A stretch of DNA of 34,797 nucleotides from Desulfobacula sp. (lineage in GTDB: Bacteria > Desulfobacterota > Desulfobacteria > Desulfobacterales > Desulfobacteraceae), in assembly GCA_018702715.1 (NCBI GenBank), contig JABIYQ010000655.1, forward strand, positions 1-34,797, given 5' to 3'. This document shows positions 24,512 to 31,932 of the stretch, one piece after another (within the stretch, counting starts at the first letter, position 1; the number at the start of each line of letters is the position of its first letter). Position numbers and translations under genes: made by a program. The notes under the pieces are model-generated. The model searched no databases. It had not been told where the DNA came from and was given only the letters and a program-made list of their open reading frames with translations.

Positions 24512-25066
24512 ATGGAATATTTAGAGGTAGATAAGCTTGAGAAAATACATAATAGAAATTTAGACATTTCGAGCTATGTTGTAGATGAAGAGCATGTTTT
24601 AATTACAGGAGAATTCAAAGAAAGAAATCTGATAACGGTTTATGAGAGATCTGGTGAACCAATAGAACCAAATATTTTTCATCATATGCAAATTCAATTA
24701 CTCATCAAAAATGCGGAATTAAAAATTGTGGATATTCATGTTAAAATTCCAGGTGCTCCCCATGATGAAATCTGTAGAGAAATGGAAAGTAGTCTTGATA
24801 AAATAAAAGGACTTAACATCGCGCCAGGATTTACATCTAAAATCAAAAAGATTGCAGGTGGTATAAAAGGATGTGTTCATTTGACAACCTTACTTTTATC
24901 TATGGCCCCGGCAGCACTTCAGGGATATTGGATATTTGAAGCACGAAAAAAACAAAGAAGCGAAGAATCTGTTTTGGATATTGAAAAATATTTAGTTGAT
25001 GCCTGCTGGGCATGGCGCAAAGATGGTCAGTTAGCTATAAATCTTAATACAAAAAATAATAACTGA
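24512..25066 (+). CDS. DUF2889-type protein
   Basis: A 184-aa cytoplasmic protein of unknown function that fits the DUF2889 family pattern: an early strand pair (HVLITGEFKE...ITVYER), HMQIQLLIKNAELKIVDIHVKIPGAPHDEIC, and a later GCVHLTTLL segment, where the family carries a conserved Gly-Cys-x-His-Leu. The Cys and two His residues might bind a metal or ligand, which is speculation. AGGGA lies upstream of ATG 24512. It is a single gene between the LPS region and a decayed stretch, with its own promoter. Confidence 0.72.
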   Translation: MEYLEVDKLEKIHNRNLDISSYVVDEEHVLITGEFKERNLITVYERSGEPIEPNIFHHMQIQLLIKNAELKIVDIHVKIPGAPHDEICREMESSLDKIKGLNIAPGFTSKIKKIAGGIKGCVHLTTLLLSMAPAALQGYWIFEARKKQRSEESVLDIEKYLVDACWAWRKDGQLAINLNTKNNN

Positions 25067-25713
25067 ATATTTGACCCGAAGTGTTAAATCTGTTTTATCG
25101 ATGAAACTATAAATGTATTTTAAGGTTTAAAATTTTTTGTTATTAATTAAGGTGACAATCCCTGGGCTTGCTCAATCTGTTGCTTAAAAATCCGCTTATG
25201 TTCATCCTTATCTCCATATCGCTCTTGTATGCCATTATTTTTCAAGAGTTGGCGCATGGCTGAGTAGCCTACCGCTTATCAAACTGTTGTTGCCTTGATC
25301 GTTAACTGTCAAACAAGGAACTAATAAGCCGCTGTCGCTTCATATCAACTTTGTGTTTCTGCCCGTGTTGAAACTGACGAGTTGATTGCCAGCAATAATT
25401 AAAAAGGATTTTCAATCTGTATGGTGCTGTGGTGGTTGGATTTTATTAAAATGTTTCTTTGTGGTATAAAAATAATTGAATGAGTTGCTAACGACTCCTT
25501 TTTTTGATTTTTTGGTTAAAAAACCTGGCTGGAACGTAGAGGCAATGAATTAAAGTCACGCGGCTATCGCCGAACAATTGTATTCACAAGGGCAAGAAGC
25601 TCGGCGGCGCTGATGCGTGAAGTTTTTGAGGGAGGATCAGATACAGGACGTTAGGCTTTAACAATATTTTAGTTTTATATTTTACAAACAAAAAACAATG
25701 AGGAGGAACATTT
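25067..25713. other. 647-base stretch without a recognisable gene; probably decayed DNA
   Basis: No intact gene or clear RNA is visible. On the - strand near 25144-25257 a short open stretch (ATG at 25257) codes for about 36 residues, preceded by another fragment interrupted by stops, which looks like a broken gene I cannot identify. On the + strand near 25520-25655 another open stretch of about 40 codons, ending with TAG at 25652, is noticeably richer in G+C than its surroundings. The two fragments look like remnants of transferred or deleted genes. The last 30 bases hold the GAGGAGG ribosome site of the carbonic anhydrase gene. Confidence 0.45.
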
Positions 25714-26460
25714 ATGAAAAAAAGAAGTTTTATTGTATCCTTAATTATTGTCGGATTGTATTTGACATCAACTGCATTTGCTGGAGAAAAAGTTCACTGG
25801 GGCTATTCAGGCCATGAAGGACCAGAGTACTGGGGAAAGTTGAATCCAAAATTTTCTCCGTGTTCAAAGGGTAGAAATCAATCTCCAATTAATTTAACTG
25901 GAATGATAGAAGGAGAATTATTGCCTATTACTGTTAATTATCAAGCAGGTGGTAATGAAATTCTTAATAACGGTCACACTATTCAAGTGAATTATATGCC
26001 TGGCAGCACTATAAATGTTAATGGAGATCAATTTGAACTAAAACAATTCCACTTTCATTCACCAAGTGAAAATATAATAGAAGGTAAATCATATCCTATG
26101 GAGGCCCATTTTGTACATGCTGACAAAAAAGGGAATCTGGCTGTAATCGCAATCATGTTTAAAGGTGGAGATAAGAATGCAGAGCTTGAGAAAGCCTGGA
26201 TTCAAATGCCTGAAAAATCTGGCCAAAAAAATGTACTCCCCAAACACATAGATGCTAATATTCTACTACCTCAAAACCGTGACTACTATCGCTTTAACGG
26301 TTCTCTTACAACTCCGCCATGTTCTGAAGGCGTTTGGTGGTTGGTTATTAAGCAAATTGCAACTGCATCTAAAGAACAAATTGAACAATTTTCTCATACA
26401 ATGCGTCATCCTAACAATCGCCCAGTTCAACCAGTAAATGCTCGGATGATTTTAAAATAA
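25714..26460 (+). CDS. cah: Secreted alpha-type carbonic anhydrase
   Basis: Interconverts CO2 and bicarbonate in the periplasm. The 248-aa precursor begins with a typical signal peptide (KKR, a hydrophobic core, and cleavage after Ala-Phe-Ala at residue 23). Zinc ligands are His113 and His115 in QFHFHSPSE and His132 in EAHFVH; His88 in NNGHTI matches the proton-shuttle position; NGSLTTPPCSEGVWW is the substrate-pocket segment. Cys50 and the Cys in TTPPC are placed for the usual disulfide. A strong GAGGAGG ribosome site precedes the ATG. The gene stands alone between decayed stretches, a setting that suggests acquisition by transfer. For an acetate- or CO2-handling anaerobe it could serve bicarbonate supply; that role is inferred. 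Confidence 0.95.
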   Translation: MKKRSFIVSLIIVGLYLTSTAFAGEKVHWGYSGHEGPEYWGKLNPKFSPCSKGRNQSPINLTGMIEGELLPITVNYQAGGNEILNNGHTIQVNYMPGSTINVNGDQFELKQFHFHSPSENIIEGKSYPMEAHFVHADKKGNLAVIAIMFKGGDKNAELEKAWIQMPEKSGQKNVLPKHIDANILLPQNRDYYRFNGSLTTPPCSEGVWWLVIKQIATASKEQIEQFSHTMRHPNNRPVQPVNARMILK

Positions 26461-26657
26461 TATTCGACAAAATATTGAAAATATATGGAGTAAAAAGCCT
26501 AATCCGGCGCTGAACTCGGAAGCAAAAGGCTTCAACTATATTTCCTGACAAGTACCATTTAGGGTCTTTTCCTATATAGTGAAATTTTTCTTCTGTAATA
26601 TCAGCTGTGCCGTTCAATTTAAATATCAGTCAACATCAATAAAAAAGGAGAAAATTC

Positions 26658-26945
26658 ATGCCAGATGCAAGAAAGATTAAAATCATATTAATCTGTCAGC
26701 CGACCCTGGAAGGGGCAGGGGTCCACTTGAATCGAGTATTCGGATACAATGAAGCCCCGACATTTGATCCTTTTCTTATGCTGGACGATTTTCGATCTGA
26801 TTAACCCCTGAGATTTCTGCTACTCACTGGCAAGCCTTTAAAGGAGCCAGTGGCCTGGAGAGGTCCAATTGCCATGAACACCCAGGAGGAATTAACAATT
26901 GAATTTCAGGAGTATCAGGCCGACACATTTATTAAAACAAAATAA
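26658..26945 (+). pseudogene. Pirin-family gene with the central part deleted
   Basis: The first 48 codons match the N terminus of pirin-like proteins (GAGVHLNRVFGY, then FDPFLMLDDFRSD), after which a TAA at 26802-26804 stops the frame. In the same frame, from about 26811 to TAA 26943, the C-terminal end of a pirin is recognisable (RFLLLTGKPLKEPVAW, GPIAMNTQEELT). The central portion, probably 150-200 residues carrying both cupin cores and the metal ligands, is missing. An intact AAGGAG ribosome site remains at 26645-26650. The encoded 48-residue peptide cannot form a pirin, so this is almost surely a recent pseudogene. Confidence 0.85.
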
Positions 26946-27139
26946 TATCCATTATAAATATCTGATCATCTGTTTTTTTCCAAGTGCACAGCACATGGCT
27001 GCTTTATTTTTTATGTATGATTTCATAACCACCTCCGAATAAACTAAATCGCATAACAGTCAATACTTGATTCCTATCACGCAGGTAATTAATTTTTTTA
27101 TAGATTGACATAATAAGTGCTTGCCTTAGAATAAAGCGC

Positions 27140-27153
27140 TTGATACACATCAA
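27140..27153. promoter_or_regulatory. Perfect FNR/DNR-type operator palindrome
   Basis: TTGATACACATCAA is an exact match to TTGAT-N4-ATCAA, the consensus for FNR-family regulators. Its centre is 48 bases before the MFS start codon. A possible -10 box TATAGT at 27167-27172 would put the site near position -33, a place more suited to repression or to overlap with the -35 region than to classical class II activation. The regulator is not in the window. Confidence 0.55.
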
Positions 27154-27194
27154 AGTCGATTGTTTGTATAGTACAAGGAGAAACACAACTTTTA

Positions 27195-28490
27195 ATGAAA
27201 TCAAATAAATTGACCGGGCCGCCCATGACATTGGCCTGGTTTATATGGGGTCTGGGTGCCCTTTTTTATCTGGCCGGGTTTTTCCAGCGGGTAGCCCCGG
27301 CCGTAATGACCCAGGAATTGATGCAGGATTTTAATATCTCTGCCTCGGGTCTGGGCCATCTGTCCGGGTTATATTTTTATGCCTATGTGGCCATGCAGAT
27401 TCCCACGGGAATCCTGGCCGATACGCTGGGCCCAAGAAAACTTTTGACGGCCGGTTGTCTTATTGCAGGTCTGGGCACTTTGCTTTTTGCTCTGTCTCCG
27501 GGATTTTTCTGGGCCGGGCTGGGTCGATTTCTCATAGGTGGATCAGTGGCAGTTGCTTTTGTGGGACTGCTCAAGCTTTCCTCTTTCTGGTTTCCAAAAA
27601 AAATCTATGCCTTTGTTGCAGGCAATGCTTTATCCATAGGTCTTATTGGTGCTGTGACGGCAGGGCCTCCTTTAAGATTACTCATGGATATTTTTGCCTG
27701 GCGTCTGGTCATCAGCGTCACTGGTGTAATGACACTTGTACTGGGTTGTGTGATCTGGCTTGTTGTCAGGGACTCGCCCCAGGAAAAGGGATATACGGGT
27801 TTTACAAAAAGAATATCAAAGCCTGCATCATTTTCTACCAAAAGAATCTGGCAGGATCATTTCAAGATTTTTAAATATCGAAACATCTGGCTTTTGTTTG
27901 TTATTCCCGGTGGAATTGCGGGATGTATCCTTTCTTTTTCCGGTCTGTGGGGGGTTCCCTACCTGATTTCCCACCACGGTTTAACCCCGGCCAGAGCTGC
28001 TTCCCTGACTTCTGTCCTGCTCATTGCCTGGGCCATTGGGTCTCCATTTTTCGGGTGGCTGTCCGATCATTTGAGAAAACGAAAATCTCTGTATCTTGTC
28101 GGGACCATGGTGGTGGCTCTTGGCTGGTCATTGATCCTGTTCAGGGAAAGCCTTTCTCTTTTTCAGTTGATCATGGCCCTTTTTGTTACTGGTTTTTTTT
28201 CCGGTTGCATTATCATCAGTTTTGCCTTTGTCATGGAATCTGTTCCATTATCTTTGTCCGGAACGGCCGCAGGCCTGACCAATATGGGTGTAATGATGGG
28301 GCCTATGCTGCTTCAGCCTTTTGTGGGCAGGATATTGGACTATCATTGGACAGGCCAGATGGTCCAAGGGGTAAGGATTTATTCTCTTGATGCCTATGAA
28401 TTTGGATTTATCCCCATGATGGTATGGATTATTGTATCTGTTTTGCTCCTGTTTTTTACCAAAGAAACCAACTGCCGCCAGATGGCCTGA
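27195..28490 (+). CDS. MFS transporter
   Basis: A 431-aa major facilitator with 12 hydrophobic segments. GILADTLGPRKLL after the second helix is the MFS loop motif G-x-L-x-D-x-x-G-x-[RK], with its partial repeat GWLSDHLRKRKSL in the second half. The N terminus (WFIWGLGALFYLAGFFQRVAPAVM) resembles anion/organic-acid carriers of the sugar-phosphate/hexuronate branch. The substrate is unknown. AAGGAG at about 27175-27180 is somewhat far from ATG 27195, but no better start exists. A FNR-type palindrome upstream suggests oxygen or redox control. The EamA gene follows after 27 bases, probably co-transcribed. Confidence 0.85.
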   Translation: MKSNKLTGPPMTLAWFIWGLGALFYLAGFFQRVAPAVMTQELMQDFNISASGLGHLSGLYFYAYVAMQIPTGILADTLGPRKLLTAGCLIAGLGTLLFALSPGFFWAGLGRFLIGGSVAVAFVGLLKLSSFWFPKKIYAFVAGNALSIGLIGAVTAGPPLRLLMDIFAWRLVISVTGVMTLVLGCVIWLVVRDSPQEKGYTGFTKRISKPASFSTKRIWQDHFKIFKYRNIWLLFVIPGGIAGCILSFSGLWGVPYLISHHGLTPARAASLTSVLLIAWAIGSPFFGWLSDHLRKRKSLYLVGTMVVALGWSLILFRESLSLFQLIMALFVTGFFSGCIIISFAFVMESVPLSLSGTAAGLTNMGVMMGPMLLQPFVGRILDYHWTGQMVQGVRIYSLDAYEFGFIPMMVWIIVSVLLLFFTKETNCRQMA

Positions 28491-28517
28491 ACAGGCCTTT
28501 GCACAAAGGAAAAAGTA

Positions 28518-29438
28518 TTGAATCAAGAACCATATAGATCTAAAACCCTTTTGTATTTGTTTATGGTGCTTCATGTGCTTGGTGCAGCCGGCACATTTAT
28601 TCTCAGCAAAGCTGCAGCTACAAGTTTTGCTGACCCCTTGGTTTTGACCTTTACCCGGGGTATTGGGTGTGCTGTTATTTTTCTTATATTTACGGGTTGG
28701 AAAATCCCTAAACCTGATTTTACCTTAAAAGAATGGGCAAGGCTCCTGATGCTGGGGATTTTGCTGGTCCCTTTGAATCAATATTGTTTTTTAAAAGGTC
28801 TTGAGCTTTCTGTTCCAGGCCATTCCGCACTTATCTATGCCATGACCCCCATTGGAGTTCTTTTACTTTCAAGTGGCCTGGCCGGAAATATGCCTTCTTT
28901 CATGAAACTTTCCGGGGTTGTTATTGCATTTTCAGGTGTCATGGTTGTTTTAAGACCATGGGAATCAGGTGCCCAGCTCAGTGAGCTGAGAATAGGCGAT
29001 CTATGGCTTATCGGCGCTGTTTTTTGCTGGGTGGTGTATACGATAATGGCAAGTGATATTATCAGGAAAAAGAATGCACTGACAGTAACTGCCTGGAGCC
29101 TTATTCTGGGTGTTCTCGTCATGCTTCCCATGGCGGCAAAACCAATGATGACCTTTGATTTTTCTGCTGTTTCAAATGCGGGATGGTTCGGACTCGGATA
29201 TATGGTTGTTATCACAAGTGTTGTGATGATGATATTGTGGAATATTCTTTTGCAGCACCTGACACCGGTCCAGGTGGCAATTACAACAAATGCCCAACCG
29301 CTTGCAACAACCCTTCTTGTGGCAGTCTTTTCTGTAGCAGGATTTCTTCAGGGTGACCAGGATCTGGGTCTAATGTTTATTCTTGGCATGGTGTTATCTA
29401 TTTCAGGTGTAATTATTACCCAGAAAGCCCGGGATTAA
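28518..29438 (+). CDS. EamA/DMT-family transporter
   Basis: A 306-aa membrane protein with ten hydrophobic helices made of two EamA repeats (about 10-140 and 160-300), the plan of drug/metabolite exporters. PLNQYCFLKGLELSVPGHSALIYAMTPIGV is the typical repeat-one ending, and ITTNAQPLATTLLV its counterpart in repeat two. The substrate is unknown; an amino-acid or metabolite exporter is plausible. The start is TTG 28518, supported by AAAGGA about eight bases upstream and the lack of another start before the first helix. Confidence 0.85.
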   Translation: MNQEPYRSKTLLYLFMVLHVLGAAGTFILSKAAATSFADPLVLTFTRGIGCAVIFLIFTGWKIPKPDFTLKEWARLLMLGILLVPLNQYCFLKGLELSVPGHSALIYAMTPIGVLLLSSGLAGNMPSFMKLSGVVIAFSGVMVVLRPWESGAQLSELRIGDLWLIGAVFCWVVYTIMASDIIRKKNALTVTAWSLILGVLVMLPMAAKPMMTFDFSAVSNAGWFGLGYMVVITSVVMMILWNILLQHLTPVQVAITTNAQPLATTLLVAVFSVAGFLQGDQDLGLMFILGMVLSISGVIITQKARD

Positions 29439-29528
29439 TTTTTTTTAACACAGGGAAAGGACTTTGGTTTAGTCGGTCCGGATACTGATTCTTAATAGAA
29501 ATTCGCATGAAAATGAAGGGCAAAAAAA

Positions 29529-29556
29529 TTGACTTTAGGCAGTCAAGTACTAATAT
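29529..29556 (+). promoter_or_regulatory. Promoter with overlapping palindrome before the radical-SAM gene
   Basis: TTGACT at 29529-29534 and TAATAT at 29551-29556, 16-base spacer. The -35 box is also the left arm of an inverted repeat TTGACT-N6-AGTCAA (29529-29546), which would place a dimeric regulator on the promoter. The leader to the ATG at 29637 would be about 75 bases. Confidence 0.45.
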
Positions 29557-29636
29557 GTAAGAAATAGAATGTTGTGAAGGTTATAGTGGATTGAATGTGA
29601 ATGTGACAAAAAAATATACAGGTGTAAAGTTTTACC

Positions 29637-30797
29637 ATGGAAAAGAAAAAATTAGATCAATATAAAGGATTTGAACAGGGTCCCATTCGTCCTCCCAGTG
29701 AAGCAAGCAGTCTTTTAATTCGTCTTACGCGAAATTGTCCCTGGAACCGGTGTTCATTTTGCAGTGTGTATAAAAGAGGGAAATTTTCTTTAAGGTCAGT
29801 TGAAAATATTATTAAAGATATTGATACTTTGTGTGGCTATATTAAAGGGGTCAAACAGCTTGTCAAGCCGGGCGGGTATGCCGATAGCAAGGTATTTAAC
29901 ACCCTTTATAATTCTTTTGAAGAAAAGGACCGGGGGGCGTTTAATGCTGCCATGAATTTTTATGCATCAGGAATGAAATCTATTTTTCTACAGGATGCCA
30001 ATTCTTTAATCATGAAGCCGGATGATCTGGTGTTTGTGCTTGAACATATAAAAAAATGTTTTCCCCATGTGGACAGGGTCACATCTTATGCAAGAAGCCA
30101 TACCATTGTTCGAATTAAACAGGATGATTTGAAACGAATGGCAGATGCAGGCTTAAACCGCATCCATGTGGGCATGGAATCCGGATCTGATACAGTGTTA
30201 AAGAAAATCAATAAAGGTGCCACCAAAGCCGATCATATAAAAGCGGGCCTTAAGATAAAAAAAGCTGGAATGGAATTGTCTGAATATGTAATGCCGGGTC
30301 TTGGCGGTATCGAATATTCCATAGAGCATGCTTTAGAAACAGCTTCTGCTCTCAACGCTATTAATCCTGATTTTATCAGGATCAGGACTCTGGCACTGAC
30401 AAATGGAACTACTCTTGCCAAAGAGGCGGAACAAGGAGAGTTTGAAAAACCCTCTGACGCAATGATGGCCAAGGAGTTAAGACTTTTTATAGAAAGCCTT
30501 GACGGGATTGATTCCTATATTAAAAGTGATCATATTTTAAACCTGTTTGAGACGGTTAATGGAAAACTGCCCAAAGATAAAGAAAAAATGATTGGTATTA
30601 TCGATCAATTTTTTGATCTTGAACCGGAAAAAAGGGTTTTATATCAGATAGGCAGACGGATGGGATTTTTTAGAGGACCTGATGAAATAGATACAAGCCC
30701 CCACCTTGAAAAGGTAGAGCAGGCCTGTAAGAATTACGGGGTGACGCCACAAAATGTTGATTCAGTGATTGATGAATTGATGAAGCGTTTTGTGTGA
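29637..30797 (+). CDS. Radical-SAM protein of unknown function
   Basis: A 386-aa radical-SAM enzyme. The cluster-binding cysteines are C34, C39 and C42 in RNCPWNRCSFC, a CX4CX2C spacing rather than the classical CX3CX2C; this variant is shared by a group of proteins that begin with GPIRPPSEA...LIRLTRNCPWNRC. RIHVGMESGSDTVLKKINKG is the usual radical-SAM strand/loop (also seen in methylthiotransferase-like groups). No extra B12-binding or TRAM domain is seen, and the C-terminal 90 residues are helical. Substrate unknown. The hemW start lies inside its last codons (eight-base overlap), so the two are translationally linked. Confidence 0.8.
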   Translation: MEKKKLDQYKGFEQGPIRPPSEASSLLIRLTRNCPWNRCSFCSVYKRGKFSLRSVENIIKDIDTLCGYIKGVKQLVKPGGYADSKVFNTLYNSFEEKDRGAFNAAMNFYASGMKSIFLQDANSLIMKPDDLVFVLEHIKKCFPHVDRVTSYARSHTIVRIKQDDLKRMADAGLNRIHVGMESGSDTVLKKINKGATKADHIKAGLKIKKAGMELSEYVMPGLGGIEYSIEHALETASALNAINPDFIRIRTLALTNGTTLAKEAEQGEFEKPSDAMMAKELRLFIESLDGIDSYIKSDHILNLFETVNGKLPKDKEKMIGIIDQFFDLEPEKRVLYQIGRRMGFFRGPDEIDTSPHLEKVEQACKNYGVTPQNVDSVIDELMKRFV

Positions 30798-31932
30798 TCC
30801 AAAATCCATTTATATCCATATTCCATTTTGTGTTAAAAAATGTGGCTATTGTGATTTTTTTTCAAATACCGATCTTTCATTGATTCCGGATTATATTCTT
30901 GCCCTTCAAAACGAGATTAAAAAAAGGGCAGACTCAGAAGATAAAATTGATACCATATACTTTGGCGGTGGAACCCCCTCTCTTCTGAGCGTCAAAGATG
31001 TTGACACGCTTTTACATACCATTACAGACACATTCAAAGTTTGTCGCGATGTTGAAATCACTTTTGAAGTTAACCCTGGAACTAGTAATTTAAATGACTT
31101 AAGGCAATTAAAAAAAATCGGGATAAACAGGCTCAGCATTGGTGCCCAGTCATTTAACGAGGATAAACTTAGATTTTTAACCCGGATACATTCAGCCGAA
31201 CAGTCAATCAAAATAATTAATGAGGCCCAAAAAGCAGGGTTTGATAATATCAGCCTAGATTTCATCTATGGACTTTATTTTGAAACACAAACCATATGGA
31301 GAAAAGACTTGGAACAGGCAATTGGAATGACACCATCACATCTGTCCTGCTATATGCTCACCATTGAACCGGGTACTGCCTTTAATCAAAAAATTCAAAA
31401 AGGCCTTTTTAAACCGCTTGGGAATAAGGCCATGTCAATTATGTTTAAAAATACTATAACATTTTTGAATAATAACAATTATGAGCATTATGAAATTTCA
31501 AATTTTTCAAAGGGAAGACAAAACAGATCAAGACACAATTCAAGATATTGGGACATGACACCTTATTATGGGTTTGGAGCAGCAGCACATTCCTATGATG
31601 GAAAAACAAGATCCTGGAATCCTAAAAGCATAGGCAAATATATAAAGGATTTGGATTCAGGCCGACTTCCCGTTGAAGAAGATGAAACGCTTACCAAAAA
31701 CCAGTTAATGATGGAAATGATAATGCTCAGGCTTCGCACCCTTGAAGGCCTGGATATTGCTAAATTTCAAACCTTGTTTCATGATTCCTTTGAAAACAGG
31801 TATAAAGATATCCTGGAACCAATTCTTGGAGAGTCTTTAGGAATTATCAACGATCAACGATTTGCACTCACCCTGGAAGGAAAAATCCGCCTGGACAGTA
31901 TTGTGGAAGCGTTTGCTGAAAAGACCCTTTAG
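30790..31932 (+). CDS. hemW: HemW-type radical-SAM heme chaperone
   Basis: A 380-aa protein of the coproporphyrinogen dehydrogenase-like family. IHIPFCVKKCGYCDFF holds C14, C18 and C21 (CX3CX2C) but not the fourth cysteine of true HemN, and HNSRYW at 249-254 matches the HNxxYW heme-binding motif of HemW. HemW binds heme and supports cytochrome maturation; it lacks coproporphyrinogen oxidase activity in studied cases. IYFGGGTPSLLS is another family mark. The start is TTG 30790: the frame is closed just upstream by a stop at 30781. The stop overlaps the convergent selB stop. Confidence 0.9.
   Translation: MCDPKSIYIHIPFCVKKCGYCDFFSNTDLSLIPDYILALQNEIKKRADSEDKIDTIYFGGGTPSLLSVKDVDTLLHTITDTFKVCRDVEITFEVNPGTSNLNDLRQLKKIGINRLSIGAQSFNEDKLRFLTRIHSAEQSIKIINEAQKAGFDNISLDFIYGLYFETQTIWRKDLEQAIGMTPSHLSCYMLTIEPGTAFNQKIQKGLFKPLGNKAMSIMFKNTITFLNNNNYEHYEISNFSKGRQNRSRHNSRYWDMTPYYGFGAAAHSYDGKTRSWNPKSIGKYIKDLDSGRLPVEEDETLTKNQLMMEMIMLRLRTLEGLDIAKFQTLFHDSFENRYKDILEPILGESLGIINDQRFALTLEGKIRLDSIVEAFAEKTL

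Noticed and set aside
25573..25656. Possible integron attC site ending in GTTAGGC upstream of the carbonic anhydrase gene.
   Set aside because: A 3' core-like GTTAGGC (25650-25656) and a partly matching GCCGAAC upstream exist, but the inner arms are wrongly spaced and no matching site follows the gene.
26490..26535. Possible terminator hairpin AAGCCT/AGGCTT after the carbonic anhydrase gene.
   Set aside because: The stem is six pairs with a loop of more than 20 bases and there is no T run behind it.
26801..26830. CTGAGA-containing segment resembling part of a TPP riboswitch.
   Set aside because: The rest of the conserved TPP riboswitch core is absent and the bases belong to the pirin relic.
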